Part shown: positions 33,935-42,386 of the stretch, piece after piece
How the letters are laid out: every line of letters begins with the position of its first letter
Position numbering within the stretch: the stretch's first letter is position 1
Assembly: GCF_016793705.1 (NCBI RefSeq)
Contig: NZ_JAEULO010000021.1
Coordinates: forward strand, 177,334-241,333
Source: Tabrizicola sp.
GTDB lineage: Bacteria > Pseudomonadota > Alphaproteobacteria > Rhodobacterales > Rhodobacteraceae
DNA length: 64,000 nt
Direction: 5' to 3'
Position numbers and translations under genes: made by a program
Notes under the pieces: generated by a model
The model's database searches: none
Seen by the model: only the letters and a program-made list of their open reading frames with translations
What the model was told of the DNA's origin: nothing

Positions 33935-35025
33935 GGGCCGGCCCCCCGCATTTCGGCGGTCAGTGCCACGCGGCGACCGTCGTCTTCCCCGGCGAAGCAC
34001 AGGGCGCGGTTCTGGGGCAGAAGGCCTGCGCGGCCCATCTCGAAGGCCCAGGCGAGTTGCGCGGGCATGAGCGCCGCGCCGATCTCGCCCGCGTATTCGA
34101 TCAGGTTCCAGTGTTCGAGATAGCCGCGCGGGCGGCGGGAATGGCCTTCGGGCGGCGCGCGGTCAAGGCGCATCTGGGCCATCATCTGCTCCTTGAACTT
34201 GAAATGCTCGCCGTTCAGATCGCCGATCAATGCCGGGAAATCATAGAACGGAATCCCCGTCACCGCCAGCGCGGCGCGGATTGCCTGGGTCAGGCCCTCG
34301 CCCGTCACCGCCTGCTCGCGATTGCCGCCGTCGCGGCCGGGTTCCATCCCGGTGCCCATGCCGGTGATGGCAAGCTCTGGCCGCTGCGACGTGCCGGTGC
34401 GGGCGACGAGGATGGCGGAGGCGGCCTCTCCCAGGGTGAAGCCCGAGCTGTTGGCGCCGCAGAGGAGGCGGCCCCTCGCGATGTAGTGTTCCGCGATGAC
34501 CTGGCGCAGCAGGCTTTCGACGCCGATCAGGATTTGCAGCGGGTAACGGGCGGACTGGCGGGCGGCAGTGGCGAGGAGATGCGGCAGGCCCGACCGCCCG
34601 CCGCCGATGACGCCGGAGCCGGCGGGCAGCGGGCGGCCGAGCTTGCGGGCGAGGCCGTCGAGCATCCGGGTTTCGAGATCGCCGGGGCGGCCGGGGCGAT
34701 CGGGCGGGGCGACGGTCATCAGGATGGGGATGTCGCTGGCCGGGCGGCGCAGGGTGTCGGGCAGGGTGGCGACCTGGGCCAGGCATTCCTCGATCGGCGG
34801 CGTGGCGAGGTCGGGGAGGAAGGTCGGTCCCTCCCACCATTGATGCGCGGCGACGCGGAAGTGGTTCAGATGCGCGCCTGCGGTCGGGTCCCAGAAAGGG
34901 CCGGTCTCCGAGCCGATGATCTGGCCGCGGACGCCCGCGATGGTGGACGGGCCGTCGGGACCGAGCGCGGACCAGATGCCGTAGCCGATGACCGAGAGGC
35001 CGGGGGCGATGCCTGTCTCAGCCAT
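33931..35025 (-). CDS. Ketosynthase/thiolase-fold protein of the T6SS module, likely non-catalytic
   Basis: 364 aa from ATG 35025. The order of motifs resembles beta-ketoacyl-ACP synthases: N-terminal GYGIWSALGPDG, a middle ILIGVESLL, then CGANSSGFTLGEAASAILVA (the lGEGAaAlvL-type block). Where active synthases have DTACSSS, this protein has IGGGRSGL, so the nucleophilic Cys is missing. Such proteins occur in T6SS clusters beside DUF2169 and DUF4150 genes; I infer a structural or chaperone role in effector loading rather than lipid synthesis. It overlaps DUF2169 upstream by eight bases and the PAAR-like gene downstream by four. Confidence 0.75.
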   Translation of the reverse strand: MAETGIAPGLSVIGYGIWSALGPDGPSTIAGVRGQIIGSETGPFWDPTAGAHLNHFRVAAHQWWEGPTFLPDLATPPIEECLAQVATLPDTLRRPASDIPILMTVAPPDRPGRPGDLETRMLDGLARKLGRPLPAGSGVIGGGRSGLPHLLATAARQSARYPLQILIGVESLLRQVIAEHYIARGRLLCGANSSGFTLGEAASAILVARTGTSQRPELAITGMGTGMEPGRDGGNREQAVTGEGLTQAIRAALAVTGIPFYDFPALIGDLNGEHFKFKEQMMAQMRLDRAPPEGHSRRPRGYLEHWNLIEYAGEIGAALMPAQLAWAFEMGRAGLLPQNRALCFAGEDDGRRVALTAEMRGAGP

Positions 35026-36070
35026 GGCTGCCCCCCGGCCAGTGGGTTGCGCCGTCGAGCGGGCGTTCGACGACGATGGCACGGGCGAATTCGAAGAGGT
35101 CGCGCTCGGCGGTGATGCGGGTGCGCCAGGTCAGGCACATGCGGGCGGATTCGGGCAGGAAAAGGACGGTGTCGAGGTTGGCGATGCGCTGGGTGACGCG
35201 GCCGGACTTGCGTTCGAAGGTCACGACGATCTGGGTGCGGGGGATGTCGCCGGAGAGGCGGCCTTCCGGCGCGAGGTTGACGAGTTCGACGGGCTCGCCG
35301 CCGGTGGGGTAGGGGATCTGCTGGTCGGGGGCGGACGCCTGGAAGTAGCGGTCGTCGAAATCCATCGGCAGGAGGGGCACGCGGTTGTCGAGCCAGGCGT
35401 CGTCATAGGTGCCGGCATACTGGCGGCGGGGCAGCCAGGTGCGGCCGAGGGGCCCGAAGGCCATGGGGGGAAAGCCGCCGTCGGGGGACACCGCATCCTG
35501 GCCGAATTCCGAGGTCTGGGCCAGGGCCTTGCCTTCGCGATTGACGGAATTGGGGTAGTAGCCGAGGCCTGCTGGATTTTCCTGAAAGGTCTTCGCCATC
35601 GCGGGGTTCTCGGCCTCGGGGTCGATGCCGCCGTAGGCGTGGTCGTAGCCGATGTCCTGCACCAGGAAGGGGCGCTTTTCAGAGGGCGCATGACCCGCCG
35701 CGCCGCGCAGCCAGATGCGGCTGCCGTGGGCGGTGAACTTCTTGGCCCACCCCCCGAGGCGGATGCCGACGTCGACCGTGGTTGCGGGTTCGCTGCGCGG
35801 GGCATGGGCGCGGGCCTGGGCGAGGACGTCGCAGCGGGGGCGGAAATGGGCGAAGTCGGTCTCGAAGACCGGGGCGTCCAGCGCGGGGTCGGGGCCGAAG
35901 ACATCGGCCTCGATCAGCGGCAGTTGCTCGGGCGCCACGCGGCTGGGTTCGCCGCGCCGGGGTGACAGGGTGAAGGTGGCGCGGACGACGAGCACGATCT
36001 GTTCGTGCCCCTGCTTGTCCAGCGCTAGGGTGAAATTGGAAGCGAAGGGCGTGGTGTTCTCCAGCCTCAT
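35018..36070 (-). CDS. DUF2169-family T6SS protein
   Basis: 350 aa starting MRLENTTPFASNFTLALDKQG at ATG 36070, the usual DUF2169 N-terminus (residues such as N-x-T-P-F-x-x-x). Conserved blocks follow: FETDFAHFRPRCDVLAQARA, GYDHAYGGID, NPAGLGYYPN and PPMAFGPLGRTW. DUF2169 proteins accompany PAAR/DUF4150 effectors in T6SS loci and some act as adaptors for effector loading on VgrG. The frame is open further upstream, but the MRLEN start matches the family. It follows the TIGR02270-like gene after 25 bases. Confidence 0.9.
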   Translation of the reverse strand: MRLENTTPFASNFTLALDKQGHEQIVLVVRATFTLSPRRGEPSRVAPEQLPLIEADVFGPDPALDAPVFETDFAHFRPRCDVLAQARAHAPRSEPATTVDVGIRLGGWAKKFTAHGSRIWLRGAAGHAPSEKRPFLVQDIGYDHAYGGIDPEAENPAMAKTFQENPAGLGYYPNSVNREGKALAQTSEFGQDAVSPDGGFPPMAFGPLGRTWLPRRQYAGTYDDAWLDNRVPLLPMDFDDRYFQASAPDQQIPYPTGGEPVELVNLAPEGRLSGDIPRTQIVVTFERKSGRVTQRIANLDTVLFLPESARMCLTWRTRITAERDLFEFARAIVVERPLDGATHWPGGSHG

Positions 36071-36095
36071 GCCCGCCCCCGTTCTTGCGCCTGCC

Positions 36096-37391
36096 CTACC
36101 ATCGGCGGGTAAAGCCCCTGGGCTGGGGCACCACCGCGCCGTACCAGTTCGGCAGGGGCGCATCGGGGGTGCGGGTGGCAAGCTCCAGCGCCACGGCGCG
36201 CTGGTCGAGCTGGTAGGTCGCGACCGCCTCGATGGGCGGCTGGATCGTCCAGGCGGCGACGCCGAGCAGATGGCGCGTCCCGGCCACGAAGCGGGTGCGG
36301 TGCGGGGCAAGCCAATGGGCCAGCTTCTCGGGGTCGGGCCAGTAGAGCTTGGCCTCGATGAAGCTTTCCTGCGGGCAGGCGGCGACCACCGGGTCGTCGG
36401 GGTCGTCGGGAAACTCGGCCAGTTCCAGCGACTCGGCGCTGAGCCGCGCGCCGGTTATCCGGCAGAAGGCGGCCCCACTGACGCGCGACAACACCGGCTC
36501 GGCCATCTGGCGGAGGAGCCAGTCAAGCGTATCGGCTGCCCCCAGGGCCCCGGTTGCCACGATGCCCCAGCGCTCGGTCAGCCGGTCGGACATCAGCCGC
36601 GCGATGGCGGCGCGGGCGGCGCGGTCGTCGAGGACCAGCGGCAAAAGCTCGGCCACCATCCGGGCCTGCGGGGCGGGCGTCGCCGGGGTGACATGCGCGG
36701 CAAGGATCGCGGGCGCGGAGCGCCGGTCGCCCAGGAGCGCGGCAGCCCAGGCGGCGCGGAAGCGCAGGTCCGGGTCGCCGCCATCGGCCAGCCGGGCGAG
36801 GTCGGGCGCGAGGTCGGCACGGCCCAGTTCCGCAGCCAGCCGCATGGCGCGGGCGGCGACATGGCGGTCACGATGGGCGAGAAGCGGCTTCAGATGGCCC
36901 TTGGGGTCGATCCTGCGCCGCCCGCAGACATCCAGCGCGATCCAGGTCGCCATCGGGTCGAGGCCGCCGATCCAGTCCCGCATCCGCGCCGCCATGAGCG
37001 TCGGGGCGCACCAGGCCGCCGCCGCCCCCAGCGCCGCGACCTGATCCCAGAGCAGCACCTCGGCTGGGGCGATGTCGGACAGCGGCAGGTCGGCGCGCGC
37101 ATGCAGAAGCAGGTGGAAGGCGGTGAAGACCTCGCCGTATTCTGCCGCGATGGCCAGCGTCTCCAGCGCCAGTTCGACCCCGGCCTCGCGGCCCATGACC
37201 AGCGCGTCGAGATGCCCGGCAAGGCGCGATTCCAGATCGAAGATCTCGACCAGCCGGAAGTTCGGGCCGTCCTGACCCATCCGCAGCTGGGCCGCGACGA
37301 AAGCCGCATTCTCGGCGTGAAGCCGCAAAATGCGGCGGTTGGGCAAAGGCGCGTTGCAATTCATCTGGAAATGACCCCGCAAGGCCGTCAT
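36096..37391 (-). CDS. TIGR02270-family (HEAT-repeat-like) T6SS-associated protein
   Basis: 431 aa, first gene of the minus-strand effector module. The N-terminus has HAENAAFVAAQLRMG and the middle has repeated Ala/Leu/Arg-rich helices (GDPDLRFRAAWAAALLGDR), typical of HEAT-like repeats. Family features ATWIALDVCGRRRIDPKG and the C-terminal PLPNWYGAVVPQPRGFTRRW match the T6SS-associated group I know as TIGR02270. Function is not established; scaffold or adaptor is likely. ATG 37391 is assumed; MNCNAP at 37364 is an alternative start. Confidence 0.8.
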   Translation of the reverse strand: MTALRGHFQMNCNAPLPNRRILRLHAENAAFVAAQLRMGQDGPNFRLVEIFDLESRLAGHLDALVMGREAGVELALETLAIAAEYGEVFTAFHLLLHARADLPLSDIAPAEVLLWDQVAALGAAAAWCAPTLMAARMRDWIGGLDPMATWIALDVCGRRRIDPKGHLKPLLAHRDRHVAARAMRLAAELGRADLAPDLARLADGGDPDLRFRAAWAAALLGDRRSAPAILAAHVTPATPAPQARMVAELLPLVLDDRAARAAIARLMSDRLTERWGIVATGALGAADTLDWLLRQMAEPVLSRVSGAAFCRITGARLSAESLELAEFPDDPDDPVVAACPQESFIEAKLYWPDPEKLAHWLAPHRTRFVAGTRHLLGVAAWTIQPPIEAVATYQLDQRAVALELATRTPDAPLPNWYGAVVPQPRGFTRRW

Positions 37392-37454
37392 GCCTCCAGC
37401 TTAGACCAAGCCGGGACAATTCCAAGCCCGGTTTCCCGACCCTGCGCTGAGCGT

Positions 37455-39176
37455 TCAATCCGGAGCCAGCCCTCTCAGGGCCGGGGCGAGGTCGGCGGCG
37501 GCGCGGCAGACCAGCGCTCCCGCCCCCGCGAGATCGTCGCCCACATCGACGGGCAGGCTGGAGTTCGAGCCCTCGGGGATCTGGTTCAGCCGCCCGCCGA
37601 TCAGGACCGGGCAGTCGACGCCCGCCGCGCGCAGGGCGTGGAAATAGCGCAGGGCGATGCCGTTGTAGGTGCTGATCGCCACCGCGTCGGGGCGGTCGCG
37701 GCGCACCCTCTCGGCGAGGACGGCGGGATCGGTGGACACGCCGCCGTCCAGCACGGTGACGCCCAGGCGGCGAAGGATTTCCTCGACCAGCATCTTGCCG
37801 TGCTCGTGCACGTCGCTGGTCGCCACCATGACGCGCAACCCGCGCAGGGCCGGGCCTGCGGGCTGGCCCTTCAGGGCATGGTCCGCCATCTCGGCCAGTT
37901 CCGACAGGATGGTGGCCGGGGCGAGCGGCACCCTTCCCCCCGGTGCTTCGGGGTCGGGCGCGCCGGCACCGTAAAGCGATTCCAGCCGCCGCGCACCCAT
38001 CCGGCGCAGGGAAAGGAACAGCTGGAACGGACAGGCGGTATCGACGCCGAACTGCGCCAGCCCCGCAAGTGTGGCATCGGCGAAGGCCTGCCCCCCGGCG
38101 ACGATCCGCGCTGCCATGGCGTCGGCCGGGGCGAGGTCGATCAGCGGCAGCCACCCCGGCGCCAGCTCGGCCATCCGTCCGGCGAAAAGCTGCGCCTCGA
38201 CGACCTCGTCGATCTCGGGGATGCGTTCGTTCTCGGTGACAGGGACGGCGTTGATCGCATGGCCTGTGGGTTGGCCGACCTGCCCGGCCGCATCGACCAG
38301 AAGATAGTTGGCGAGGCTGGCGAAATTGGCGGCGGGGCTGCCGCGATAGGCGGTGGTGTTGCCGTAGATCATCGTTCCCGGCGCGGCACCCACCTGGGCC
38401 AGCGCGCGCTGGAACGCCAGGCGCGACAGGGGGTCCGAAAAGTGGTGGCCGTAACAATGGCCGACCGGCGGGCCGATCAGGGTGGTGACGATGTGGCGTT
38501 CCAGCAGCACCATGCCGAGGCAGGAAGCAAGGTCGGTGAACTGCGCGGCGAAGCCGTCGTCGAGGTTCGACTGCACCAGAACCGGCACCGGCTGCGCGGC
38601 GATCAGGCCAAGGGCGCGGACGGTCTGGGCGGTGGCCTCGATGTCGTCGTCATGGCCGGGGATGCGGAAGGTGAAATATTGCCCGAGGTTGCCGATCGCC
38701 GTGCTGCCCGCGGCAAGGGCGGCCTGGGTGTTTTCCACCGCCGCCGGGAAGCCCAGCACGAAATCGCCGAAATGCGCGGCGACCGGGGCGGCTTCGGTGA
38801 GGCGGACGAAATCCTCGATGCCGGGCAGGATCATGCCGGTCCCGCGCTCGGCTTTGGCGCGGCGGGCGCGGGGCAGGGCCATCGACCAGTCGAGGCAAAG
38901 GCCGTAGCGGTCGACCGTCACGCCCTGGGCGGCGCAGGTCTCCCAGATTTCGGCATAGGCGCGGCGGCTTTTGCCGGGGTCGCGGAAGCCGATCTGGGCG
39001 TGCTGCATGACGCGGGACTTCGCCATCTGCGCCAGCTTGAAGCCGTATTCGCTGGCCGCGCCGACATGGTTCAGGAAGGCCGAGGGGCCGAGCGTCCAGT
39101 CGCAGGCCAGCGCGCGGCCTTCGGCCAGAAGCTCGGCGCCGGAGGGCAGGTCGGGTTCGGGCAGAAGCGGGGTCAT
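37455..39176 (-). CDS. Fused methylaspartate-mutase-like catalytic domain plus B12-binding domain
   Basis: 573 aa. The N-terminal ~430 residues resemble the catalytic epsilon chain of glutamate (methylaspartate) mutase (GlmE-like TIM barrel): IGNLGQYFTFRIPG, MIYGNTTAYRGSPAANFAS, CPFQLFLSLRRMG. The C-terminal ~120 residues are a cobalamin-binding Rossmann domain. DVHEHGK near 454-460 supplies the axial His in the DxHxxG position, with GGVSTDP and PVLIGGRLNQIPEG following. Known glutamate mutase is split into GlmE and GlmS, so this is a single-chain form with order E-S. The substrate may be glutamate or a related amino acid; the partner reductase overlaps by four bases. Confidence is high for the fold, low for the substrate. 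Confidence 0.75.
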   Translation of the reverse strand: MTPLLPEPDLPSGAELLAEGRALACDWTLGPSAFLNHVGAASEYGFKLAQMAKSRVMQHAQIGFRDPGKSRRAYAEIWETCAAQGVTVDRYGLCLDWSMALPRARRAKAERGTGMILPGIEDFVRLTEAAPVAAHFGDFVLGFPAAVENTQAALAAGSTAIGNLGQYFTFRIPGHDDDIEATAQTVRALGLIAAQPVPVLVQSNLDDGFAAQFTDLASCLGMVLLERHIVTTLIGPPVGHCYGHHFSDPLSRLAFQRALAQVGAAPGTMIYGNTTAYRGSPAANFASLANYLLVDAAGQVGQPTGHAINAVPVTENERIPEIDEVVEAQLFAGRMAELAPGWLPLIDLAPADAMAARIVAGGQAFADATLAGLAQFGVDTACPFQLFLSLRRMGARRLESLYGAGAPDPEAPGGRVPLAPATILSELAEMADHALKGQPAGPALRGLRVMVATSDVHEHGKMLVEEILRRLGVTVLDGGVSTDPAVLAERVRRDRPDAVAISTYNGIALRYFHALRAAGVDCPVLIGGRLNQIPEGSNSSLPVDVGDDLAGAGALVCRAAADLAPALRGLAPD

Positions 39177-39931
39177 CCGGCGCGGCCCCGCACGCGGGTC
39201 AGCACCCGGTCCAGCGCGGCGGTGAGGGCGGCGGTCCCGCCCCCGGCGGCGAAATCGCGGAAGATCTGTTCGTTCAGCCCGCCAGGGGTGGAATGGCCAT
39301 CGCGCAGGGTGGAGAAAGGTTCCGGGCTCTCCACCGCCACCTTGCCGAGGTTGGCGAAGAGCGCGGCGAGGTAGGCGCGCGCGGCGTCGGCGCCCAGGCC
39401 CTGAGCCGCAAGCCAGCCCTGCGCGGTTTCGAGGAGGCCGAAATAGCTGCCCATCAGCGCGGAGCCCACCGCCAGCAGGTCGAACTCGGCGATGTCGCGG
39501 CAGGGGAGCGCGGTGCCGAGGCGGTCGAACAGGGCAGCGACCTCGGCGTCGGGCGGGAAGATCGGCGTCACCGAGGCGCGGTCGGCAACGAAGGGCAGCG
39601 GGACCGCACGGATGATCGGCAGGTCGAGGCCGATCCAGTCACGCAAGGAGGCGATCTGGGTGGCGGCGATCAGGCTGACCACCCTCTGCCCGGGGCGGAA
39701 GCGCAAGGGGCGGATCACCGCCTCGGCCACCTGCGGGCGGACGGCGAGCACCACCATCTCGCTACCGTCGACCACCGCCTGGTTGTCGGCGGCGACCCCC
39801 AGCCCCGGAAAGCGCTGCGCCAGATCGGCGGCGACCGCGGCCCCGCGGGGTGAGACGAGGATGCCCGCACCGCCGAGGCCGGCGACCATTGCGGCGGTCA
39901 TGGTTCCGGTACCGATGAAGCCGAGGGGCAT
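39173..39931 (-). CDS. Pyrroline-5-carboxylate reductase-like oxidoreductase
   Basis: 252 aa starting MPLGFIGTGTMTAAM at ATG 39931: an NAD(P)-binding Rossmann motif G-x-G-x-M at the N-terminus. VVLAVRPQVAEAVI, SLIAATQIASL and the C-terminal LRDGHSTPGGLNEQIF correspond to the ProC pattern (VKPQ, SPGGT). The sequence is more divergent than a housekeeping ProC. Coupling (ATGA) to the B12 mutase-like gene suggests it works on the mutase product or substrate, rather than general proline synthesis. Oxidative or reductive direction is unknown. Confidence 0.75.
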   Translation of the reverse strand: MPLGFIGTGTMTAAMVAGLGGAGILVSPRGAAVAADLAQRFPGLGVAADNQAVVDGSEMVVLAVRPQVAEAVIRPLRFRPGQRVVSLIAATQIASLRDWIGLDLPIIRAVPLPFVADRASVTPIFPPDAEVAALFDRLGTALPCRDIAEFDLLAVGSALMGSYFGLLETAQGWLAAQGLGADAARAYLAALFANLGKVAVESPEPFSTLRDGHSTPGGLNEQIFRDFAAGGGTAALTAALDRVLTRVRGRAG

Positions 39932-40031
39932 GTCTGTCTCCGACCGTGTCGCCGCCACTCTGGCCGCCCGCGCCCCGCCCGTCCCGCCGGGAAAGACCTT
40001 TGCGGGTCGTTTTCGGCGGATTGCCCCTGCT

Positions 40032-41144
40032 TCAGCCGCCACGCCGCGCGCTGAAGACCGGGCGTGGCACCGGGCGAAGGCTGGCCCGCGCGCAGTGCCC
40101 GGCCAAGAGGGTCCAGGCGCAGGCCCAGGGCAGCACGACCGCCGGGCCGGCCTCGGACAGGGCCAGCCGCGAGAGCGTGGTCAGTTGCAGGACCGCGAAG
40201 GCGACGATGGTCGCCCGCCCCGCGACCAGCCGCCCCGGCGCGCGGGCCATCCAGGCGCGGGCCATCACCGCCAGCACCATGCTGCCCATCAGCCCCATGG
40301 TCAGCGCATGGGTGAGGGTGGAGAGCGGGAGCGCTACAGCTCCGGTCAACCCAAGGCCCAGAAGCGCCAGCCCCAGCGGCAGCCAGAGCCAGGCCAGCAC
40401 CAGAAGCGTCAGGTCGCCATGCCCGCTCAGCGCCGGGGCCAGCGCCCAGTGCTTCATCCGAAGGGTCTGACCCAGGGCGGCGGCGAGCGCCATTCCGCCG
40501 ACCCAGGCCTCCGCCGCGTTCAGGAGATGCAACAGAAGCGCCAGGGCAAGCGCGCCATCCGCCAGCCGCGCGCCGAAGGACATCGGGCTGCGACCGGAGC
40601 GGTCGCCGGTGCGTGCCAGCAGGAAAGCGGGCACGATCCGGCCTCCGACCAGCGCGACGAGGAGCGCCATGCCCAGAACCGCGGTCAGACTGTCGGACGC
40701 GAGCCGCAGCCGCAGCGCAATGAGCAGCAGGAGAAGCGGCGCGAGGGCGATGGGCAGCCGCCCCCAGGCTTTCGCTCGGACCACTGGCAGGACAAGACTC
40801 AACGCCAGCCCCAGCGGATAAAGCGCCAGCCCGGCCAGCGCCACCCCATCCGGCTGGCAGGCGCCCCCGGCAAGCCGCCCGATGACCCAGGCCAGCACCA
40901 GCCCCATCGTCCCGCGCGGCGAGATACCCTCGGCCTCCGCCCCCGCCAGCTTCAGCCAGTGCGGCAGGGCCGACAGCAGGTATCCCCCCATCGCCGCCCC
41001 GGCGAAGCCCAGCACCAGCTCTTGCCGGTGCCAGGCCACCGGGTCGCAGGTGAGGCCGGGCCAGAGCCAGACCAAGGGCACCAGCGCGGCCCAGAACGTC
41101 CCCAGCAGGAACAGCGGGAGGTGCGGCGCGCGCCAGAGGCCCAC
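40032..41144 (-). CDS. nnrS: NnrS-family membrane protein
   Basis: 370 aa from GTG 41144, chosen because the ric stop (TGA 41148-41146) lies directly before it and because GLWRAPHLPLFLLG is the NnrS N-terminus. About 10-12 hydrophobic helices follow. Conserved His positions include WHRQELVLGFAGAAMGGYLL, MKHWALAPAL and THALTMGLMG. NnrS is a haem- and copper-containing inner-membrane protein that protects against nitric oxide stress, especially of iron proteins. Pairing with ric just upstream supports that. The open frame extends further upstream, but that part overlaps ric in another frame. Confidence 0.92.
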   Translation of the reverse strand: MGLWRAPHLPLFLLGTFWAALVPLVWLWPGLTCDPVAWHRQELVLGFAGAAMGGYLLSALPHWLKLAGAEAEGISPRGTMGLVLAWVIGRLAGGACQPDGVALAGLALYPLGLALSLVLPVVRAKAWGRLPIALAPLLLLLIALRLRLASDSLTAVLGMALLVALVGGRIVPAFLLARTGDRSGRSPMSFGARLADGALALALLLHLLNAAEAWVGGMALAAALGQTLRMKHWALAPALSGHGDLTLLVLAWLWLPLGLALLGLGLTGAVALPLSTLTHALTMGLMGSMVLAVMARAWMARAPGRLVAGRATIVAFAVLQLTTLSRLALSEAGPAVVLPWACAWTLLAGHCARASLRPVPRPVFSARRGG

Positions 41145-41145
41145 C

Positions 41146-41808
41146 TCAGGCGGCGATCTCGAAGCGCGGGAAGAGCACCGTGTTCTCCAGATGGATATGC
41201 GCCACCACATCGCCGGTGAACTTCTCCAGCCCCGTATAGAGCGCGGTCCAGGACCGGCAGGCCCCTTCCGGCAGGGCCAGGCCATGCGTCGCATGTTCGA
41301 TCCCGCGCAGAAGGTCCGTCGTGGTGTCATGTTCGTGCCGCATCGCGCCGATCGGGTGGCGGATCATCGGATGCCCGCCCTGCCGCATCATCGGGAACAG
41401 CACCTGTTCCTCTTTCGCCATGTGGCTTTCCAGCTCGTCCCGCAGCGCGACCAGCGCTTCGGCCAGGCCCAGCGGAGCCTCGTCATGGTCGCCGTGGACC
41501 ATCTCCACCTTCTCGGCCAGCGGGATCAGCCAGTCGAGTTCGGTGCGGTGGGTGGCGTGGTAGCGAGTCAGGATATGGTCGATCAGCGGCAACGTCTCCT
41601 CGGGCGCGGTGCGGGCGGCCCCGGCCTCCAGCGCGCGCAGGGCGTCGAGCAGCGGCGCGACGTCCAGCCCTTGCCCTGCCGCCGCCTCGGCGAGGGAAAG
41701 CTTGCCGCCGCAGCAGAAGCTGATGCCGTTCTGGCGGAAGATCTCGGCGGCGCCGGGCAGGGTGGAGGCGATGTCGCCGACGTTGGCAGAGGGGGAAAGC
41801 TCGGTCAT
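41146..41808 (-). CDS. ric: RIC-type di-iron iron-sulfur cluster repair protein (DnrN/YtfE/ScdA)
   Basis: 220 aa from ATG 41808. The N-terminal ScdA domain carries ISFCCGGKLSLAEAA. The C-terminal hemerythrin-like domain has the His/Glu ligands: RYHATHRTEL, ELESHMAKEEQVLFP, IGAMRHEHD and VVAHIHLENTVLFP. RIC proteins repair Fe-S clusters after oxidative or NO damage in the cytoplasm and are often NO/FNR-regulated. It overlaps ubiX by four bases upstream (ATGA), and the nnrS start follows directly. Confidence 0.94.
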   Translation of the reverse strand: MTELSPSANVGDIASTLPGAAEIFRQNGISFCCGGKLSLAEAAAGQGLDVAPLLDALRALEAGAARTAPEETLPLIDHILTRYHATHRTELDWLIPLAEKVEMVHGDHDEAPLGLAEALVALRDELESHMAKEEQVLFPMMRQGGHPMIRHPIGAMRHEHDTTTDLLRGIEHATHGLALPEGACRSWTALYTGLEKFTGDVVAHIHLENTVLFPRFEIAA

Positions 41809-42386
41809 GGGGCAGGTCCTTGGGTTGGGTCCCAGGCGCGGGCCCGGGGGGTTGCGATATGGAGGAGGTCGACCGCTCGGGCGGCGATCTGGGCGGTGAT
41901 CTGTGCCGTGGTTTCCGGGCGCAGGTAGAAGGCGGGGACCGGGGGCAGCACGACGGCCCCCATCTCGGTCACGGCGGTCATGTTGCGCAGGTGCGCCAGC
42001 GTCAGCGGGGCCTCGCGCGCGAGGAGGACCAGCGGGCGGCGTTCCTTCAACTGGACCGATGCCGCGCGGGTGAGGAGGGTGTCGTCCAGCCCCTGCGCGA
42101 TGGCGGCGAGGCTGCGCATCGAACAGGGGGCGACGATCATGCCGTGAACGGGGAAGGAGCCGCTGGCAATGGCGGCACCAAGATCGACCACCGGATGCAG
42201 CCGGTCGGTCAGCGCCACCAGCTCGTCCCGCGCGGCGGGGCCGATCTCCAGCGCGAGGGTGCGTTCTGCCATCGCCGACAGGACCAGTTCCACCTTGGCG
42301 CCCACATCCCGCAATGCCCGCGCGCAGTCCAGCGCCAGTGCCGCGCCAGAGGCTCCCGAGACGCCCAGAACCACCCGCGCGCTCAT
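41805..42386 (-). CDS. ubiX: UbiX flavin prenyltransferase
   Basis: 193 aa, typical size. Flavin-binding N-terminus VVLGVSGASGAALALD, MIVAPCSMRSLAAIAQGLDD and the final LPPVPAFYLRPET block are UbiX hallmarks. UbiX makes prenylated FMN, the cofactor for UbiD, in the cytoplasm. It lies directly after ubiD with a four-base overlap, so the two are a functional pair. Downstream ric overlaps by four bases, placing cofactor synthesis and Fe-S repair in one operon. Confidence 0.95.
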   Translation of the reverse strand: MSARVVLGVSGASGAALALDCARALRDVGAKVELVLSAMAERTLALEIGPAARDELVALTDRLHPVVDLGAAIASGSFPVHGMIVAPCSMRSLAAIAQGLDDTLLTRAASVQLKERRPLVLLAREAPLTLAHLRNMTAVTEMGAVVLPPVPAFYLRPETTAQITAQIAARAVDLLHIATPRARAWDPTQGPAP

